From an uncultured Bacteroidia bacterium (lineage in GTDB: Bacteria > Bacteroidota > Bacteroidia > Bacteroidales > UBA932): DNA of 64,000 bases. The position numbers and the translations under genes are program-made. Location: assembly GCA_902801205.1 (NCBI GenBank), contig CADCHE010000005.1, positions 89,543 through 153,542 on the forward strand, read 5' to 3'. The notes beneath the pieces are model-generated. The model saw only the letters and a list, made by a program, of their open reading frames with translations. It was not told where the DNA came from and ran no database searches. This document shows, in pieces, positions 27,336 through 36,959 of this stretch; within the stretch, counting starts at the first letter, position 1; each line of letters starts with the position of its first letter.

Positions 27336-28336
27336 GCCTGTTCCACGAAGCTGGAAAGCAGGGTGAGCGGACTTTGCGCCAGGGGCTGGAGGGTGATGCC
27401 CTCCGTGCAGGCCGGAAGCAGAAGGGAGACGCCGGGACGGAGCGGCAGCGTATGCTCCGATCCGTCCGCCATGCGTGCGCACAGGGTTCCCTCGCCCTTC
27501 ACGCAGAGCATTGTCACGAAGGCGTCCTGCGCCGTAAGATCCTTGCAGAAAGGCCCGTCCGGGGTCAGGAGCGTCGTCGTGAAATACGGGCTGCGGACTA
27601 GCGTGACCTCGCCGCCGGGCACGGGCACGTAGCGGGTCCGATAATCGTCATATACCTGGAAATCAAGCGCTTCCAACGCTTCTGCCACATGCAGCGGCCG
27701 CGGTTTCCCGTCCAGGCCGGCACGACCGTAGTCGAAGACCCGGTAGGTGATGTCGGAGGATTGCTGGATTTCGGCGACGAAGGCGCCCCGGCAGATGGCA
27801 TGGATCCGCCCGGCGGGCAGGAAGAACACGTCGCCGGGCCGGATGGCGTGACGGGCCAGGACCTCGACGATCGACCCGTCCTGCGCGCGGCGGAGACACT
27901 CTTCCGGCGTGATCCGGCGGGAAAAACCCACCAGCAGGGAAGCATCCGGCGCCGCATCGACGACATACCACATTTCCGTCTTGCCACGCGCACCGCTGCG
28001 GGCCGCCAGGACATCGTTCGGATGTACCTGCACCGACAGGTCGCCCGCCGCGTCGATGAACTTGAGCAGCAGGGGGAATTCCCCGCCAAACCGCTCCTGA
28101 AAACCGTTTCCGAGCAGGGCGGCACCGTATTCCTCCACCAGGGAAGCAAGGGTCCGGCCGGCAAGCGGCCCTCCCGCGACGACGGATTCCTTCCCGGGGA
28201 CGGCGGAAATCTCCCAGCTCTCGCCGACGGGGCGGTCCGTGGAGGGCAGGCCCTTGAAGGCTTCGATGCGGTGGCCGCCCCACACCTTTTCATGGAGGGA
28301 GGGACGGAAAGACAGGGGATAAAGCGCTGTTTTCAT
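27332..28336 (-). CDS. manA: Class I mannose-6-phosphate isomerase
   Basis: Zinc enzyme interconverting mannose 6-phosphate and fructose 6-phosphate, giving entry to mannose use and GDP-sugar synthesis. The 334-residue protein has VGESWEISAVPGKESVV, the zinc-binding VQVHPND, KTEMWYVVDA with the Glu ligand, GRIHAICRGAFVAEIQQSSD, and a C-terminal cupin half. It is of the short bacterial type. Start at 28336 (MKTALYP); 28339 adds one Met. Cytoplasmic. Divergent from RNase R with promoters 14 nt apart. Confidence 0.93.
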   Translation of the reverse strand: MKTALYPLSFRPSLHEKVWGGHRIEAFKGLPSTDRPVGESWEISAVPGKESVVAGGPLAGRTLASLVEEYGAALLGNGFQERFGGEFPLLLKFIDAAGDLSVQVHPNDVLAARSGARGKTEMWYVVDAAPDASLLVGFSRRITPEECLRRAQDGSIVEVLARHAIRPGDVFFLPAGRIHAICRGAFVAEIQQSSDITYRVFDYGRAGLDGKPRPLHVAEALEALDFQVYDDYRTRYVPVPGGEVTLVRSPYFTTTLLTPDGPFCKDLTAQDAFVTMLCVKGEGTLCARMADGSEHTLPLRPGVSLLLPACTEGITLQPLAQSPLTLLSSFVEQA

Positions 28337-28356
28337 CATACGTAAGTACTTGCGGG

Positions 28357-28386
28357 CAAAGATAATCATTAAATGTTGTATCTTTG
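28357..28386. promoter_or_regulatory. divergent promoters of manA and rnr
   Basis: TATCTTTG occurs on both strands: 28364-28357 toward manA and 28379-28386 toward rnr, 14 nt apart and back to back. Neither has an obvious TTTG at the standard -33 distance, so strength is uncertain. Confidence 0.55.
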
Positions 28387-28408
28387 CAGTGATTTAAGTT
28401 AAGGTACA

Positions 28409-30667
28409 ATGACAAAAGAAAACAAACGCCGCACGGATGGAAAGAACAAGCGGCAGGGACATTCCCGGGAAAAGCACTTCGGAAAACGCAACGGTGCGCC
28501 GAAGAAGACTTTCCCGCAAGTGGAAGGGATAGTCCAGATGACCCGGGACGGATATGTCTTCGTGATTGTCCCGGAAGACCCCGAACACGACATCTTCGTC
28601 AAGGCGTCGAAGACGCGCGGGGCATTGAACGGCGACCGTGTCAAGGTGGCCGTCACACGGGAGGCAACCGAGAAGAAAGGCCGCGGCCAGGGCACCAAGC
28701 GCCGCGAAGGCGAGATCGTCGAGATCCTCGAGCGCAGCCACAAGCCCTTCGTCGGCTTCCTGCACATCGTCGGACGGCAGGCCTGGGTGCTGATGCAGTC
28801 CAAGAACATGCCCTATGACATCGCCGTCGACGTGATCGGCGCGCAGGAGGCCGCCGGAGCGGATCTCCCCGCCGGCATGCTCGTCGCCGGAGAGAACAAG
28901 GAATACACCGTCACCGGCCTCTACGAGACGGTGGACGGACAGGCCAGCCCGCTCAAGGCCCGCAAGGGCATGAAGGTGGCCGTCTGCATCGACCGCTGGG
29001 ACCGGGGAGAGCCCACTCCGCACGGCTACCTGGTGGACGTCCTGGGCGAGCCCGGTGCGAACGACACCGAGATGCATGCCATCCTGGCGGAATACGGACT
29101 GCCGTACCGCTTCGAACCGGAAGTGGAGAACGCCGCCGACGCCATCTCGGACGCCATCACGGCCGAGGACCTCAAGGAACGCCGCGACTTCCGCGACACC
29201 CTCACCTTCACAATCGACCCGGCGGACGCAAAGGACTACGACGACGCCCTGTCGTTCCGCAAGCTGGAGAACGGGAACTACGAAGTCGGCATCCATATCG
29301 CCGACGTGTCGTGGTACGTCCGGCCCGGCGACATCGTGGACAAGGAAGCCCAGGCGCGCGGCACGTCCGTCTACCTGGTGGACCGCACCGTGCCGATGCT
29401 CCCGGAAAAACTGTCGAACAAGCTCTGCTCGCTCCGGCCGAACGAGGACAAGCTCACCTTCTCGGCCGTCTTCGAACTGACGCCGCTGGCCGCCATCGTG
29501 AACCGCTGGTTCGGCCGTACGGTCATCCGCTCCGACTACCGCTTCGCCTACGAAACGGCCCAGCAGGTCATCGATGCGGGCAGTGACGCCCTTGAGATGG
29601 AACTGCGCGGCGGCACCGACGGCAAGGAAGCGCGTGAAGGAGACGAATCCGCCATGGGACAGGGCGCCCTGGAAGGCTGCCTGATTCCGCGGGAAACGAA
29701 AGAGGCCATCCTCACCTTGCACCACCTGGCCACGACACTGCGCAAGCGCCGCTTCGCAGCGGGCGCCATCAGTTTCGACCGGCCCGAAATGAAGGTGGAG
29801 GTGGATGCGGCCGGCCATCCGGTCAATGTCTACGAAAAGATCTCCAAGGAAGCCAACTGGCTGATCGAGGAGTTCATGCTGCTGGCCAACCGGTCCGTCG
29901 CGGAACTGATCGCCACGGGCGGCAAGATGAACGGAAAGGCCGACAAGAAGGCCAAGACCTTCGTCTATCGTGTGCACGACGAACCCAACGGCGAGAAGAT
30001 CGCTTCCCTGAAGGAGTTCGTAGGCAATTTCGGATACAAGATGGGCTCGACGGAAAACGGACGCGAGACGGCCAAGTCGCTCAATTCCCTGCTGAATTCC
30101 GCGAAGGGCAAGCCCGAAGCGGACGCGTTCCAGATGATCGCCCTGCGGGCGATGGCGAAAGCCGTCTATACGACCGAGAACATCGGCCATTACGGCCTGG
30201 CGTTCAAGTTCTACACGCATTTCACCTCCCCGATCCGCCGGTATCCCGACACGATGGTCCACCGCCTGCTCGCGATGTACCTGAAAGGCGCCGAGAGCCA
30301 GGACAAAGCCTATTATGAAGAGCAGTGCATCCACGCTTCGGAGCGCGAGCAGATCGCCGCGAACGCCGAGCGCGACAGCATCAAGTACAAGCTCATCGAA
30401 TACATGCAGGACAAGATCGGGCAGGAGTTCGAAGGCACGATCTCCGGCCTGACCGAATGGGGCATGTACGTGGAAGTCAAGCCGACGATGATCGAGGGTA
30501 TGGTCGCCCTGCGCGACATCCGCACCGACTTCTTCGATTTCGACGAGGAACACTACTGCATCCGCGGCAAGCGCACCGGCAAGACCTTCCGTCTGGGCGA
30601 CGCCGTGAAGATCCGCGTCAAAGCCGCCAACCTGGAGCAGCGGCTGCTCGACTACGAACTGATCTGA
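28409..30667 (+). CDS. rnr: Ribonuclease R
   Basis: Processive 3'-5' exoribonuclease that degrades structured RNA. The 752-residue protein has a very basic N-terminal tail (residues 1-35), cold-shock-like domains (PQVEGIVQMTRDGYVFV), the RNB catalytic domain with DPADAKDYDDALSF (about residues 272-283) holding the metal-binding Asp cluster, and a C-terminal S1 domain (EFEGTISGLTEWGMYVEV). Ends without a long basic tail. A secreted protein gene follows 10 nt later, probably co-transcribed. Confidence 0.95.
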   Translation: MTKENKRRTDGKNKRQGHSREKHFGKRNGAPKKTFPQVEGIVQMTRDGYVFVIVPEDPEHDIFVKASKTRGALNGDRVKVAVTREATEKKGRGQGTKRREGEIVEILERSHKPFVGFLHIVGRQAWVLMQSKNMPYDIAVDVIGAQEAAGADLPAGMLVAGENKEYTVTGLYETVDGQASPLKARKGMKVAVCIDRWDRGEPTPHGYLVDVLGEPGANDTEMHAILAEYGLPYRFEPEVENAADAISDAITAEDLKERRDFRDTLTFTIDPADAKDYDDALSFRKLENGNYEVGIHIADVSWYVRPGDIVDKEAQARGTSVYLVDRTVPMLPEKLSNKLCSLRPNEDKLTFSAVFELTPLAAIVNRWFGRTVIRSDYRFAYETAQQVIDAGSDALEMELRGGTDGKEAREGDESAMGQGALEGCLIPRETKEAILTLHHLATTLRKRRFAAGAISFDRPEMKVEVDAAGHPVNVYEKISKEANWLIEEFMLLANRSVAELIATGGKMNGKADKKAKTFVYRVHDEPNGEKIASLKEFVGNFGYKMGSTENGRETAKSLNSLLNSAKGKPEADAFQMIALRAMAKAVYTTENIGHYGLAFKFYTHFTSPIRRYPDTMVHRLLAMYLKGAESQDKAYYEEQCIHASEREQIAANAERDSIKYKLIEYMQDKIGQEFEGTISGLTEWGMYVEVKPTMIEGMVALRDIRTDFFDFDEEHYCIRGKRTGKTFRLGDAVKIRVKAANLEQRLLDYELI

Positions 30668-30677
30668 TACAACTGCG

Positions 30678-33362
30678 ATGAAAAGGCTCACTTTCCTATC
30701 CTGCCTGTTGCTGACGCTGGTGCTTCCGGTCCGGCTGGGCGCCTTCGAAATTGAATGGAAAGCCCTGGGCGGCGAGGTCGGCATCCAGGCCGAAAACGGC
30801 TCGGTGTCGGGCGTAACCGTCCTCAAGGGCAAAGGCCGCGTCAAGGGTGGTACCGTCAAGACCGGAAAGCCGGCCTGCGTACGGATCCGCTGCGATGTCC
30901 GGGATGCCGTCACATCCCCGGGACCGGACGCCACCGTCGTCTCGGTCCTCCATGGGCCGGAATCTTTCTCCTTCTTCCTGCGCGACGTCAACGCGACATC
31001 CCCGATCTGGATCCCCGAATTCCAGGTCGTGGTGCTGCCGGACGGCGTTTCCCTGTCTTATGACGAGGCGGTGGCACTCATCCGGTCCCGCCATCTCGTT
31101 TCCAAGATGGACCGGATCGAGCAGGCGGAGGAGGCTTCGTTCGAAGCGGCGGAACAGGTCACCCGGAAGATGAGCGCTCCGATCTGGCTGGGCATCAGCC
31201 GGGACATCCGCCGGTTCGAAATCAGCGAGGAACTTCCGGACGCGCTGTCCACCTACCAGACCGACAAGCGGATCGTGCCGACGATGGCCTGCACTGCGCT
31301 CATCGAATCGGACCTCTCCCCCCATGCGCTCAGTTACAACTACAGTTTCAGCCGCGGGGTGGGGGCATACGACAACATCACCCGGGGTCTGGAGGACGGT
31401 GTCCTCCCCATCTATCTGTCTGAAATGACGGACGATGACGTCGTCTACCGGTCGAAGAGTTTCGTGACGCTGGAAAAATCCGTCCTCGCCGAGGAGAATG
31501 TCAAGGGTACGCATTTCATGATTTCGGACAGCTATTCCGGCGGACGCATCTGGACGGAAACACAGCGGAAACAATTGGAAGAAGTCCTTGCGGCGACGCC
31601 CCCGGCGGAGGAAGAGACCGTCCTGGTCATCCATACGGCCATCACCAATACGGGAGCCGTCCCGCGCTACGCCTGGATGAAGATTCCTTATGCCTCCTTC
31701 CCCGGCGGCACGTACACCTACGACCCCGCCACCGGCTTCTCCTCGTTCAAGGACGGCCGGGTTTTCTGCGTCAGCCGCATCGGCGGACAGCCCGTGCCGA
31801 ACGAAGAGACGGCGGTGCTCCTCCAGCCCGGCGAGACCCTGGACGTGGATTACCTCCTTCCCCACCGGCCCATCGCCGCCGACCGGGCCAAGGTGCTGGC
31901 GGAAAGGCCTTACGAGGCCTTGCACGAGCAGTGCAAAGCCTTCTGGCAGAAGAAGTTGCAAGCGGCTGCGAAAATCCATGTCCCCGAAGGGAGGATCGAC
32001 AACATGCTTCAAGCCGGCCTCCTGCACCTGGACCTGATCACCTTCGGTGACCGCGACCAGGGAACGCTGGCCCCCAACGTCGGCGTCTATTCCCCGATCG
32101 GGACGGAAAGCGCCCCCATCATCCAGTTCTACGCATCCATGGGCTTGACGGACCAGGCCCGCCGCTGCCTGCAGTATTTCCTCGACACGCAGCAGGAAGA
32201 CGGGCGGATCGTCAACTACTTCGGTTATACGATCGAGACCGGCGCCGTCCTCTGGTCCATCGGGGAATACTACCGCTACACGCGGGACCGGCAGTGGATC
32301 GGGCAGGCGAAACCGCAGGTCCTGAAGGCATGCGCCTACCTGCTGGAATGGCGCAGGCAGAACCTCCGGGAGGAACTCCGTGGGCGCGGTTACGGGATGA
32401 TCGACGGCAAGGTCGCCGACCCCGAGGACTCGTTCCACCAGTTCATGCTGAACGGCTATTCCTACCTGGGCCTGAAGCGGATCTGCGAGGTGCTGGAAGA
32501 CATCGGCGCCGCGGAGGCGGCTTCCCTCACGGCGGAGGCGAATGCCTGGCGGCAGGACATCCTGGATTCGTTCCACGCGTGCCTGGCATCGTCGCCGGTC
32601 GTCCCCATTTCGGACGGATCCTGGTGCCCGACGTGCTCGCCGTGGGCCGAATCCAAGACGGCGCGTTTCCTGCTCCAGACAGCGGAGAACTACCGTTCCC
32701 ACGGGACGGTCATGACGGCGGACGGGCTGCTCGGTCCGATCCACCTCCTTTTCACGGAGGTCATCGATCCAGAGAGCAGGGAAGGCGCGTTCATCCTGAA
32801 GTACTACCGCGATGTCATCTGCCAGGGGAACACGCTCTTCAGCCAGCCGTATTATGGCAAGCACAACATCATCCAGGCCCGGCTCGGCCAGGTCAAACCC
32901 TTCCTGAACACGTACTACTACACGGTCGCGCCCCACTTCGACCATGAGACCGGCACGTTCTGGGAGCATTATTTCAAAGTCAGCGCCCATAAGACGCACG
33001 AGGAGGGCAACTTCCTGATGGAGACACGGCAGATGCTGTACCTGGAGGCGGGCGACACGCTCAGGCTGCTCAGCGTGATTCCGCGCCGGTGGATGGAGGA
33101 CGGCAAGCAGATCGTCCTGGATTCCGTGCGCAGCTATTTCGGGCGCGTCGACCTGGAGGTAACGTCCCATGTCGCCGAGGGTGAAATCCGTGCACATGTC
33201 TCCTGCCCCGATGCCAGGAGGCCTTCGACTGTGACGGTGCGCCTGCCGCATCCGGACGGACGGAAGGCCGTGAAGGTCAGCGGCGGGTCGTATGATCCCG
33301 CCTCGGAGACGGTGACCGTCTCGGACTTCTCCGGCTTGGCCGATATCGTGCTGACGTTCTGA
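30678..33362 (+). CDS. Large secreted six-hairpin-type protein of unknown function
   Basis: 894-residue exported protein (signal MKRLTFLSCLLLTLVLPVRLG, then AFEIEW). The N-terminal third is beta-rich. Residues of roughly 430-800 look like an (alpha/alpha)6 barrel of the six-hairpin glycosidase superfamily: LLHLDLITFGDRDQGTLAPN, YFLDTQQEDGRIVNYFGY, SFHQFMLNGYSYLGLKR, HEEGNFLMETRQMLYLE. A short beta domain follows, ending in DIVLTF. Acidic residues at ESAPIIQ and QEDGR would lie near the cavity. No GH family recognised; it may act on a complex oligosaccharide. Sits behind rnr. Confidence 0.7.
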   Translation: MKRLTFLSCLLLTLVLPVRLGAFEIEWKALGGEVGIQAENGSVSGVTVLKGKGRVKGGTVKTGKPACVRIRCDVRDAVTSPGPDATVVSVLHGPESFSFFLRDVNATSPIWIPEFQVVVLPDGVSLSYDEAVALIRSRHLVSKMDRIEQAEEASFEAAEQVTRKMSAPIWLGISRDIRRFEISEELPDALSTYQTDKRIVPTMACTALIESDLSPHALSYNYSFSRGVGAYDNITRGLEDGVLPIYLSEMTDDDVVYRSKSFVTLEKSVLAEENVKGTHFMISDSYSGGRIWTETQRKQLEEVLAATPPAEEETVLVIHTAITNTGAVPRYAWMKIPYASFPGGTYTYDPATGFSSFKDGRVFCVSRIGGQPVPNEETAVLLQPGETLDVDYLLPHRPIAADRAKVLAERPYEALHEQCKAFWQKKLQAAAKIHVPEGRIDNMLQAGLLHLDLITFGDRDQGTLAPNVGVYSPIGTESAPIIQFYASMGLTDQARRCLQYFLDTQQEDGRIVNYFGYTIETGAVLWSIGEYYRYTRDRQWIGQAKPQVLKACAYLLEWRRQNLREELRGRGYGMIDGKVADPEDSFHQFMLNGYSYLGLKRICEVLEDIGAAEAASLTAEANAWRQDILDSFHACLASSPVVPISDGSWCPTCSPWAESKTARFLLQTAENYRSHGTVMTADGLLGPIHLLFTEVIDPESREGAFILKYYRDVICQGNTLFSQPYYGKHNIIQARLGQVKPFLNTYYYTVAPHFDHETGTFWEHYFKVSAHKTHEEGNFLMETRQMLYLEAGDTLRLLSVIPRRWMEDGKQIVLDSVRSYFGRVDLEVTSHVAEGEIRAHVSCPDARRPSTVTVRLPHPDGRKAVKVSGGSYDPASETVTVSDFSGLADIVLTF

Positions 33363-33365
33363 CCG

Positions 33366-33842
33366 TCACTCCTGCGTCCAGGAAGAGAAGGGGTGGACGA
33401 CGAGCCGGGCGTTGTAATAACGGCGGTCACCGGTGACTTCCTCGCCCAGCCAGGCGGGTTTTTCGAACGGCTCGTCCGGGGCAGAGAGCTCCACCTCCGC
33501 CACGACCAGGCCCTCGTTCGCCCCGTGGAATGCATCCACTTCGAAGACATGGCCTCCGAAAGGCACCAGATGGCGCGTCTTGTCGATATAGCCGTCCTCA
33601 CAAAGCGGCAGCAGGGCGCGGGCGTCCTCCACGGAAATCTCCTTTTCCCACTCGAAGCGGCTCAGCCCGCCGTCGGCCGAAGGGCCCTTGATCGTCAGGT
33701 AAGCCTTTTCGTCGCGGATGCGCACACGGACGGTGCGGCCGCTGCCGCGGGCGATGTATCCCTGCACGATGTGCGAACGGTCGGAGACAAAGGGCATGAA
33801 GTCGCCCCGGACCAGGAATTTTCTTTCGATTTCAAATGCCAT
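33366..33842 (-). CDS. CYTH-domain protein (triphosphate tunnel family)
   Basis: 158-residue CYTH domain with the signature EIERKFLV (ExExK) at the N-terminus, then VRVRIRDEKAYLTIKG, FEWEKEI, VFEVDAFHG and AEVELSAPDEPFEKP that supply the tunnel-lining Arg, Lys and Glu. Family members hydrolyse inorganic triphosphate or thiamine triphosphate; the class IV adenylate cyclases are a minority. Cytoplasmic. It follows the MBOAT gene by only 4 nt, so it is the last gene of the LysM/SGNH/MBOAT run, though a link to acylation is not obvious. Confidence 0.88.
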   Translation of the reverse strand: MAFEIERKFLVRGDFMPFVSDRSHIVQGYIARGSGRTVRVRIRDEKAYLTIKGPSADGGLSRFEWEKEISVEDARALLPLCEDGYIDKTRHLVPFGGHVFEVDAFHGANEGLVVAEVELSAPDEPFEKPAWLGEEVTGDRRYYNARLVVHPFSSWTQE

Positions 33843-33846
33843 ACGG

Positions 33847-35715
33847 TCAGAATTGGAAATAGATGAAACTTTGCAGGTCGGCCGTCACGAACTGGTAGAT
33901 GATGAAGACGGCGAGCAGGCACAGGAGCAGCATCACCGGAACGGGCAGCGATGCGAAGACGATGCGGTACCGGCGCTTGAAGCGGTCCGGCAGCCAGTGG
34001 ATGAGCAATCCGGCGAGGATAAGCAGGAGGATGGCAGCGTGCTGGCGGACCATCGCAGGCAAGAGCGACAGGTCCCAGGCGCCGCCGATCTGGCCGACCA
34101 TGTTGCGCGCTGTCTCCCAGGCCACCTCGTTGGCCTCCGCCGGATCGAGGTTGGAGCCGCTCCGGAAGAAGAGCCGGGTGAACGTGATGAAAATGAAGGT
34201 CATCAGCACCGCCCAACCGGTCTCCAGCCACTTGAATTCCCCTTTCAGGCGCGTCAGGTGATAGAGCATCCGCACCACGGCGCCGAAAGTGATGATGGCC
34301 GTCCACACGAAGAACAGGTTCCACACCGGCGCCGGGGCATAGGTCTTCAGGACCCAGCAGGCGAGGCAGGCCGCCCCGGAGACAACGACCCGGTAATAGA
34401 CGTTCGTCGCATGCCAGAAGCGGTAGATGAGGATTCCCAGGCCGTTGAGCCCGCCCCAGATCATGAAATTCCAGCTGGCGCCGTGCCACAGGCCGCCCAG
34501 GAGCATCGTGTCCATCCGGTTGATGTCGGAAACCAGTTCGCGGCGCTGCTTCTTCCAGAAGAGGATGAGCAGGCCGAGCACCAGGGTGAGGCCGCCCGTG
34601 ACCGCCAGGACGATGTAGTTCCTGGCCAGGGCGGACGCCAGGAAAGCGATGCCCAGCAGAATGGCGTACGAAGCGAAGGTGCCGTTCCGGTTGCCGCCGA
34701 GCGGGATGTAGAGATAGTCCTGCAGCCACTTGGACAAGGAGATGTGCCAGCGCTTCCAGAATTCCGCGGCATTGCGCGCCTTGTACGGAGCGTTGAAGTT
34801 CTTGGGCAGGTAGAAGCCCATCAGCATCGCCACGCCGATGGCGATGTCTGTATAGCCGGAGAAGTCGGCATAGACCTGCAGGGAATAGCCGAACAGGGCC
34901 GTCAGGTTCTCGAAGCCCGTGTACAGGAGCGGGTTCGCGAACACCCGGTCACAGAAGTTGACGGCCAGGTAGTCGCTCAGGATCAGTTTCTTGGCCAGGC
35001 CGTTCAAGATCCAGAACACGGCGATGCCGAACTGGCGGCGGCCCAGGAAGAAGGGCTTGTGCAGCTGCGGGATGAACTCGCTGGCACGCACGATCGGGCC
35101 CGCGACCAACTGGGGGAAGAAACTCAGGTAGAAGCCGAAATCCAGGAAGTTCCGCACCGGCGCGATCCGCCCGCGGTAGATGTCGACCACGTAGCTGACC
35201 GCCTGGAAGATGAAGAACGAGATGCCCACCGGCAGGAAGATCGCATCCACGCTGAACGCTTGCGTGCCCGCGATGGCATTGCCGGCCTCTGCGACCCAGT
35301 CATGAACGGCAAAGGACGTCCCCAGCAGGTTGTTCACCACGTCGGTGATGAAGTAGGCGTACTTGTAATAGCACAGCAGCGAAAGGTCCACCACCACGCT
35401 CAGTACCAGCAGGAGACGGCGTATCCACGTCTGCTTTCGCCCATGCAGGCAGAAGCCCGTGAAGTAATTGAATGCGATCACGAAGACGAGCAGCATCAAG
35501 AAGAGACCGCTGGTCTTGTAATAGAAGAACAGGCTGGCGAGGAACAGGAAGGCATTGCGCAGCAGGATCCGGTCGCGCAGCAGGCACAGGAAGGCGAGCA
35601 CGATGGCCAGGAACGCCCAGAAATAGAACTGGGTGAACAACAGCGGATGCGCCTGGTCGAAAGCGAACAGGTTGCCCAGGAAATCCTTTGCCACTGCCAT
35701 CAGTCCATCCATCAC
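33847..35715 (-). CDS. MBOAT-family membrane O-acyltransferase
   Basis: Polytopic membrane O-acyltransferase of the AlgI/DltB/PatA group, which moves acyl groups across the membrane for attachment to surface polymers. The 622-residue protein has about 12 hydrophobic segments, the conserved ADFSGYTDIAIG, the KRWHISLSKWLQDYLYIPLGG stretch and the invariant His in GGLWHGASWNF (about residue 408). The C-terminal third adds extra TM helices. Its start overlaps the preceding SGNH gene by 4 nt (ATGA), so translation is coupled. The LysM partner and SGNH neighbours point to peptidoglycan as the acylated polymer (inference). Confidence 0.9.
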   Translation of the reverse strand: MMDGLMAVAKDFLGNLFAFDQAHPLLFTQFYFWAFLAIVLAFLCLLRDRILLRNAFLFLASLFFYYKTSGLFLMLLVFVIAFNYFTGFCLHGRKQTWIRRLLLVLSVVVDLSLLCYYKYAYFITDVVNNLLGTSFAVHDWVAEAGNAIAGTQAFSVDAIFLPVGISFFIFQAVSYVVDIYRGRIAPVRNFLDFGFYLSFFPQLVAGPIVRASEFIPQLHKPFFLGRRQFGIAVFWILNGLAKKLILSDYLAVNFCDRVFANPLLYTGFENLTALFGYSLQVYADFSGYTDIAIGVAMLMGFYLPKNFNAPYKARNAAEFWKRWHISLSKWLQDYLYIPLGGNRNGTFASYAILLGIAFLASALARNYIVLAVTGGLTLVLGLLILFWKKQRRELVSDINRMDTMLLGGLWHGASWNFMIWGGLNGLGILIYRFWHATNVYYRVVVSGAACLACWVLKTYAPAPVWNLFFVWTAIITFGAVVRMLYHLTRLKGEFKWLETGWAVLMTFIFITFTRLFFRSGSNLDPAEANEVAWETARNMVGQIGGAWDLSLLPAMVRQHAAILLLILAGLLIHWLPDRFKRRYRIVFASLPVPVMLLLCLLAVFIIYQFVTADLQSFIYFQF

Positions 35716-36959
35716 CGATCCGATTTCAAATGTTCCACATACAAGTCCGTCAACGCGTTGAAGAGCAGGTCGCCCAACAGTTCATATCCTGCGTCCGTAA
35801 AATGGACCTTGTCTTTCTTGGCCAGCCCTGCAGCCTCCCACTGTTTCATCGATCCGGCACCGCCCATGATGTCGAACAAGTCCCAGACCCCGGCGCCGGG
35901 TTCCTTCCCGAGCGAAAGGAAGGCCTGCTCGGCTTTCTCGCCGTTGGGATTGACGCTGTACCCCCTCCGGCGGACATAACGGAAAGTATCGTTGTTCGAA
36001 ACGAAGAGGAAGGCGCAGTCCGGACACGCCGAGCGCACCCGTGCAAGCAAGGCCTTGTAGCGGGCCGTAAACTCTTCGGCACTGAAGGAGGCAGGCACGG
36101 CGTCGTTGACTCCGATCGCGAAGATCACCAGGTCCGGCGCCACGGCCGCAAGGTCCCTCTCCAAGTCCGCGCATTTCGCATAGGAAGCGAGGGATGCGCC
36201 GTTGACCCCGATGCCCGTGACGGAGATGCCCGGAAAAGGATTGTCGAGGAGGACGCCGGTAAGGGTCCACTCTCCCCGTCCGCGGCGGGCGATCCGCACC
36301 GAATCGCAGAGCGCGGGCAGACGGAAATCCCAGCCGCTCCCGTCCGCCGCGAGGCTGCCTTCCAGGGAATCTCCCGGATGCAACACGACGACCGGCTGCA
36401 CATCGCCCTGCACGGCACCCAGTACACGGATGCGGTCGAAGCGGAACGTCGGGTCGCCGGACCGGGGTTCGCGGGCGAGGGCGGTCAGCGTCACGGAGGA
36501 CTTCGCATCCGTCGTAGAGACCGCCATGCCCGTCAGGCCCAGCCGATGGGCGCTTTCGCGGGCGGTATTCTTGTCCGCCGTCCACTCGCCCTCACGGGTG
36601 GTGACAAACGAAGCGGGATTGTTCGTACGAGCGGCGCTGAAGGGGAAGACAAGCCCCCGGCCGCCGTCCAGCGCAGGACGCAACGACAGCAGGTCGGCCC
36701 GCAGCCGGCCGGTGAAGACGCCGGCCTGCACGTGCGATCCGCCGATGTGCAGGATGCGCAGGTTGCCCTGCCCGAGGTAGAGCACCGAATCCAGCTTGGC
36801 GAACACGCGGTCATACGCCTCCGGGGAGGACAGGACGATGCGGTTGCGTTCGAAATGCGCAAAGTCACACGCCGGCAGCGGTTTGCGCAGCGTCTGCGCC
36901 CCCGCCGGGAAGGCCGCCAGCAGCAGGAGCAGCCCGTATGTCATCTGCCGCAAACTCAT
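35712..36959 (-). CDS. SGNH/GDSL-family hydrolase or O-acyltransferase
   Basis: 415-residue exported SGNH protein with signal peptide (MTYGLLLLLAAFPAGAQ after a short start). Block I is LHIGGSHVQAG (about residue 72) with the nucleophile Ser, block III is IFAIGVNDA, and block V DKVHFTDAGYELLG gives the Asp-x-x-His pair (about 385). In block I the usual GDS is GGS. Sits between a second SGNH gene and the MBOAT gene, each overlapping by 4 nt. By analogy with PatB/AlgJ it could pass an acetyl group delivered by the MBOAT protein to the glycan. Confidence 0.82.
   Translation of the reverse strand: MSLRQMTYGLLLLLAAFPAGAQTLRKPLPACDFAHFERNRIVLSSPEAYDRVFAKLDSVLYLGQGNLRILHIGGSHVQAGVFTGRLRADLLSLRPALDGGRGLVFPFSAARTNNPASFVTTREGEWTADKNTARESAHRLGLTGMAVSTTDAKSSVTLTALAREPRSGDPTFRFDRIRVLGAVQGDVQPVVVLHPGDSLEGSLAADGSGWDFRLPALCDSVRIARRGRGEWTLTGVLLDNPFPGISVTGIGVNGASLASYAKCADLERDLAAVAPDLVIFAIGVNDAVPASFSAEEFTARYKALLARVRSACPDCAFLFVSNNDTFRYVRRRGYSVNPNGEKAEQAFLSLGKEPGAGVWDLFDIMGGAGSMKQWEAAGLAKKDKVHFTDAGYELLGDLLFNALTDLYVEHLKSDR

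Noticed and set aside
28394-33251. Long open frames of 850 residues or more on the minus strand opposite rnr and the 30678 gene
   Set aside because: They mirror strong plus-strand genes in a high-GC genome, have low-complexity His/Val/Asp-rich composition and no recognisable domains; the plus-strand frames have clear motifs and signal peptides.
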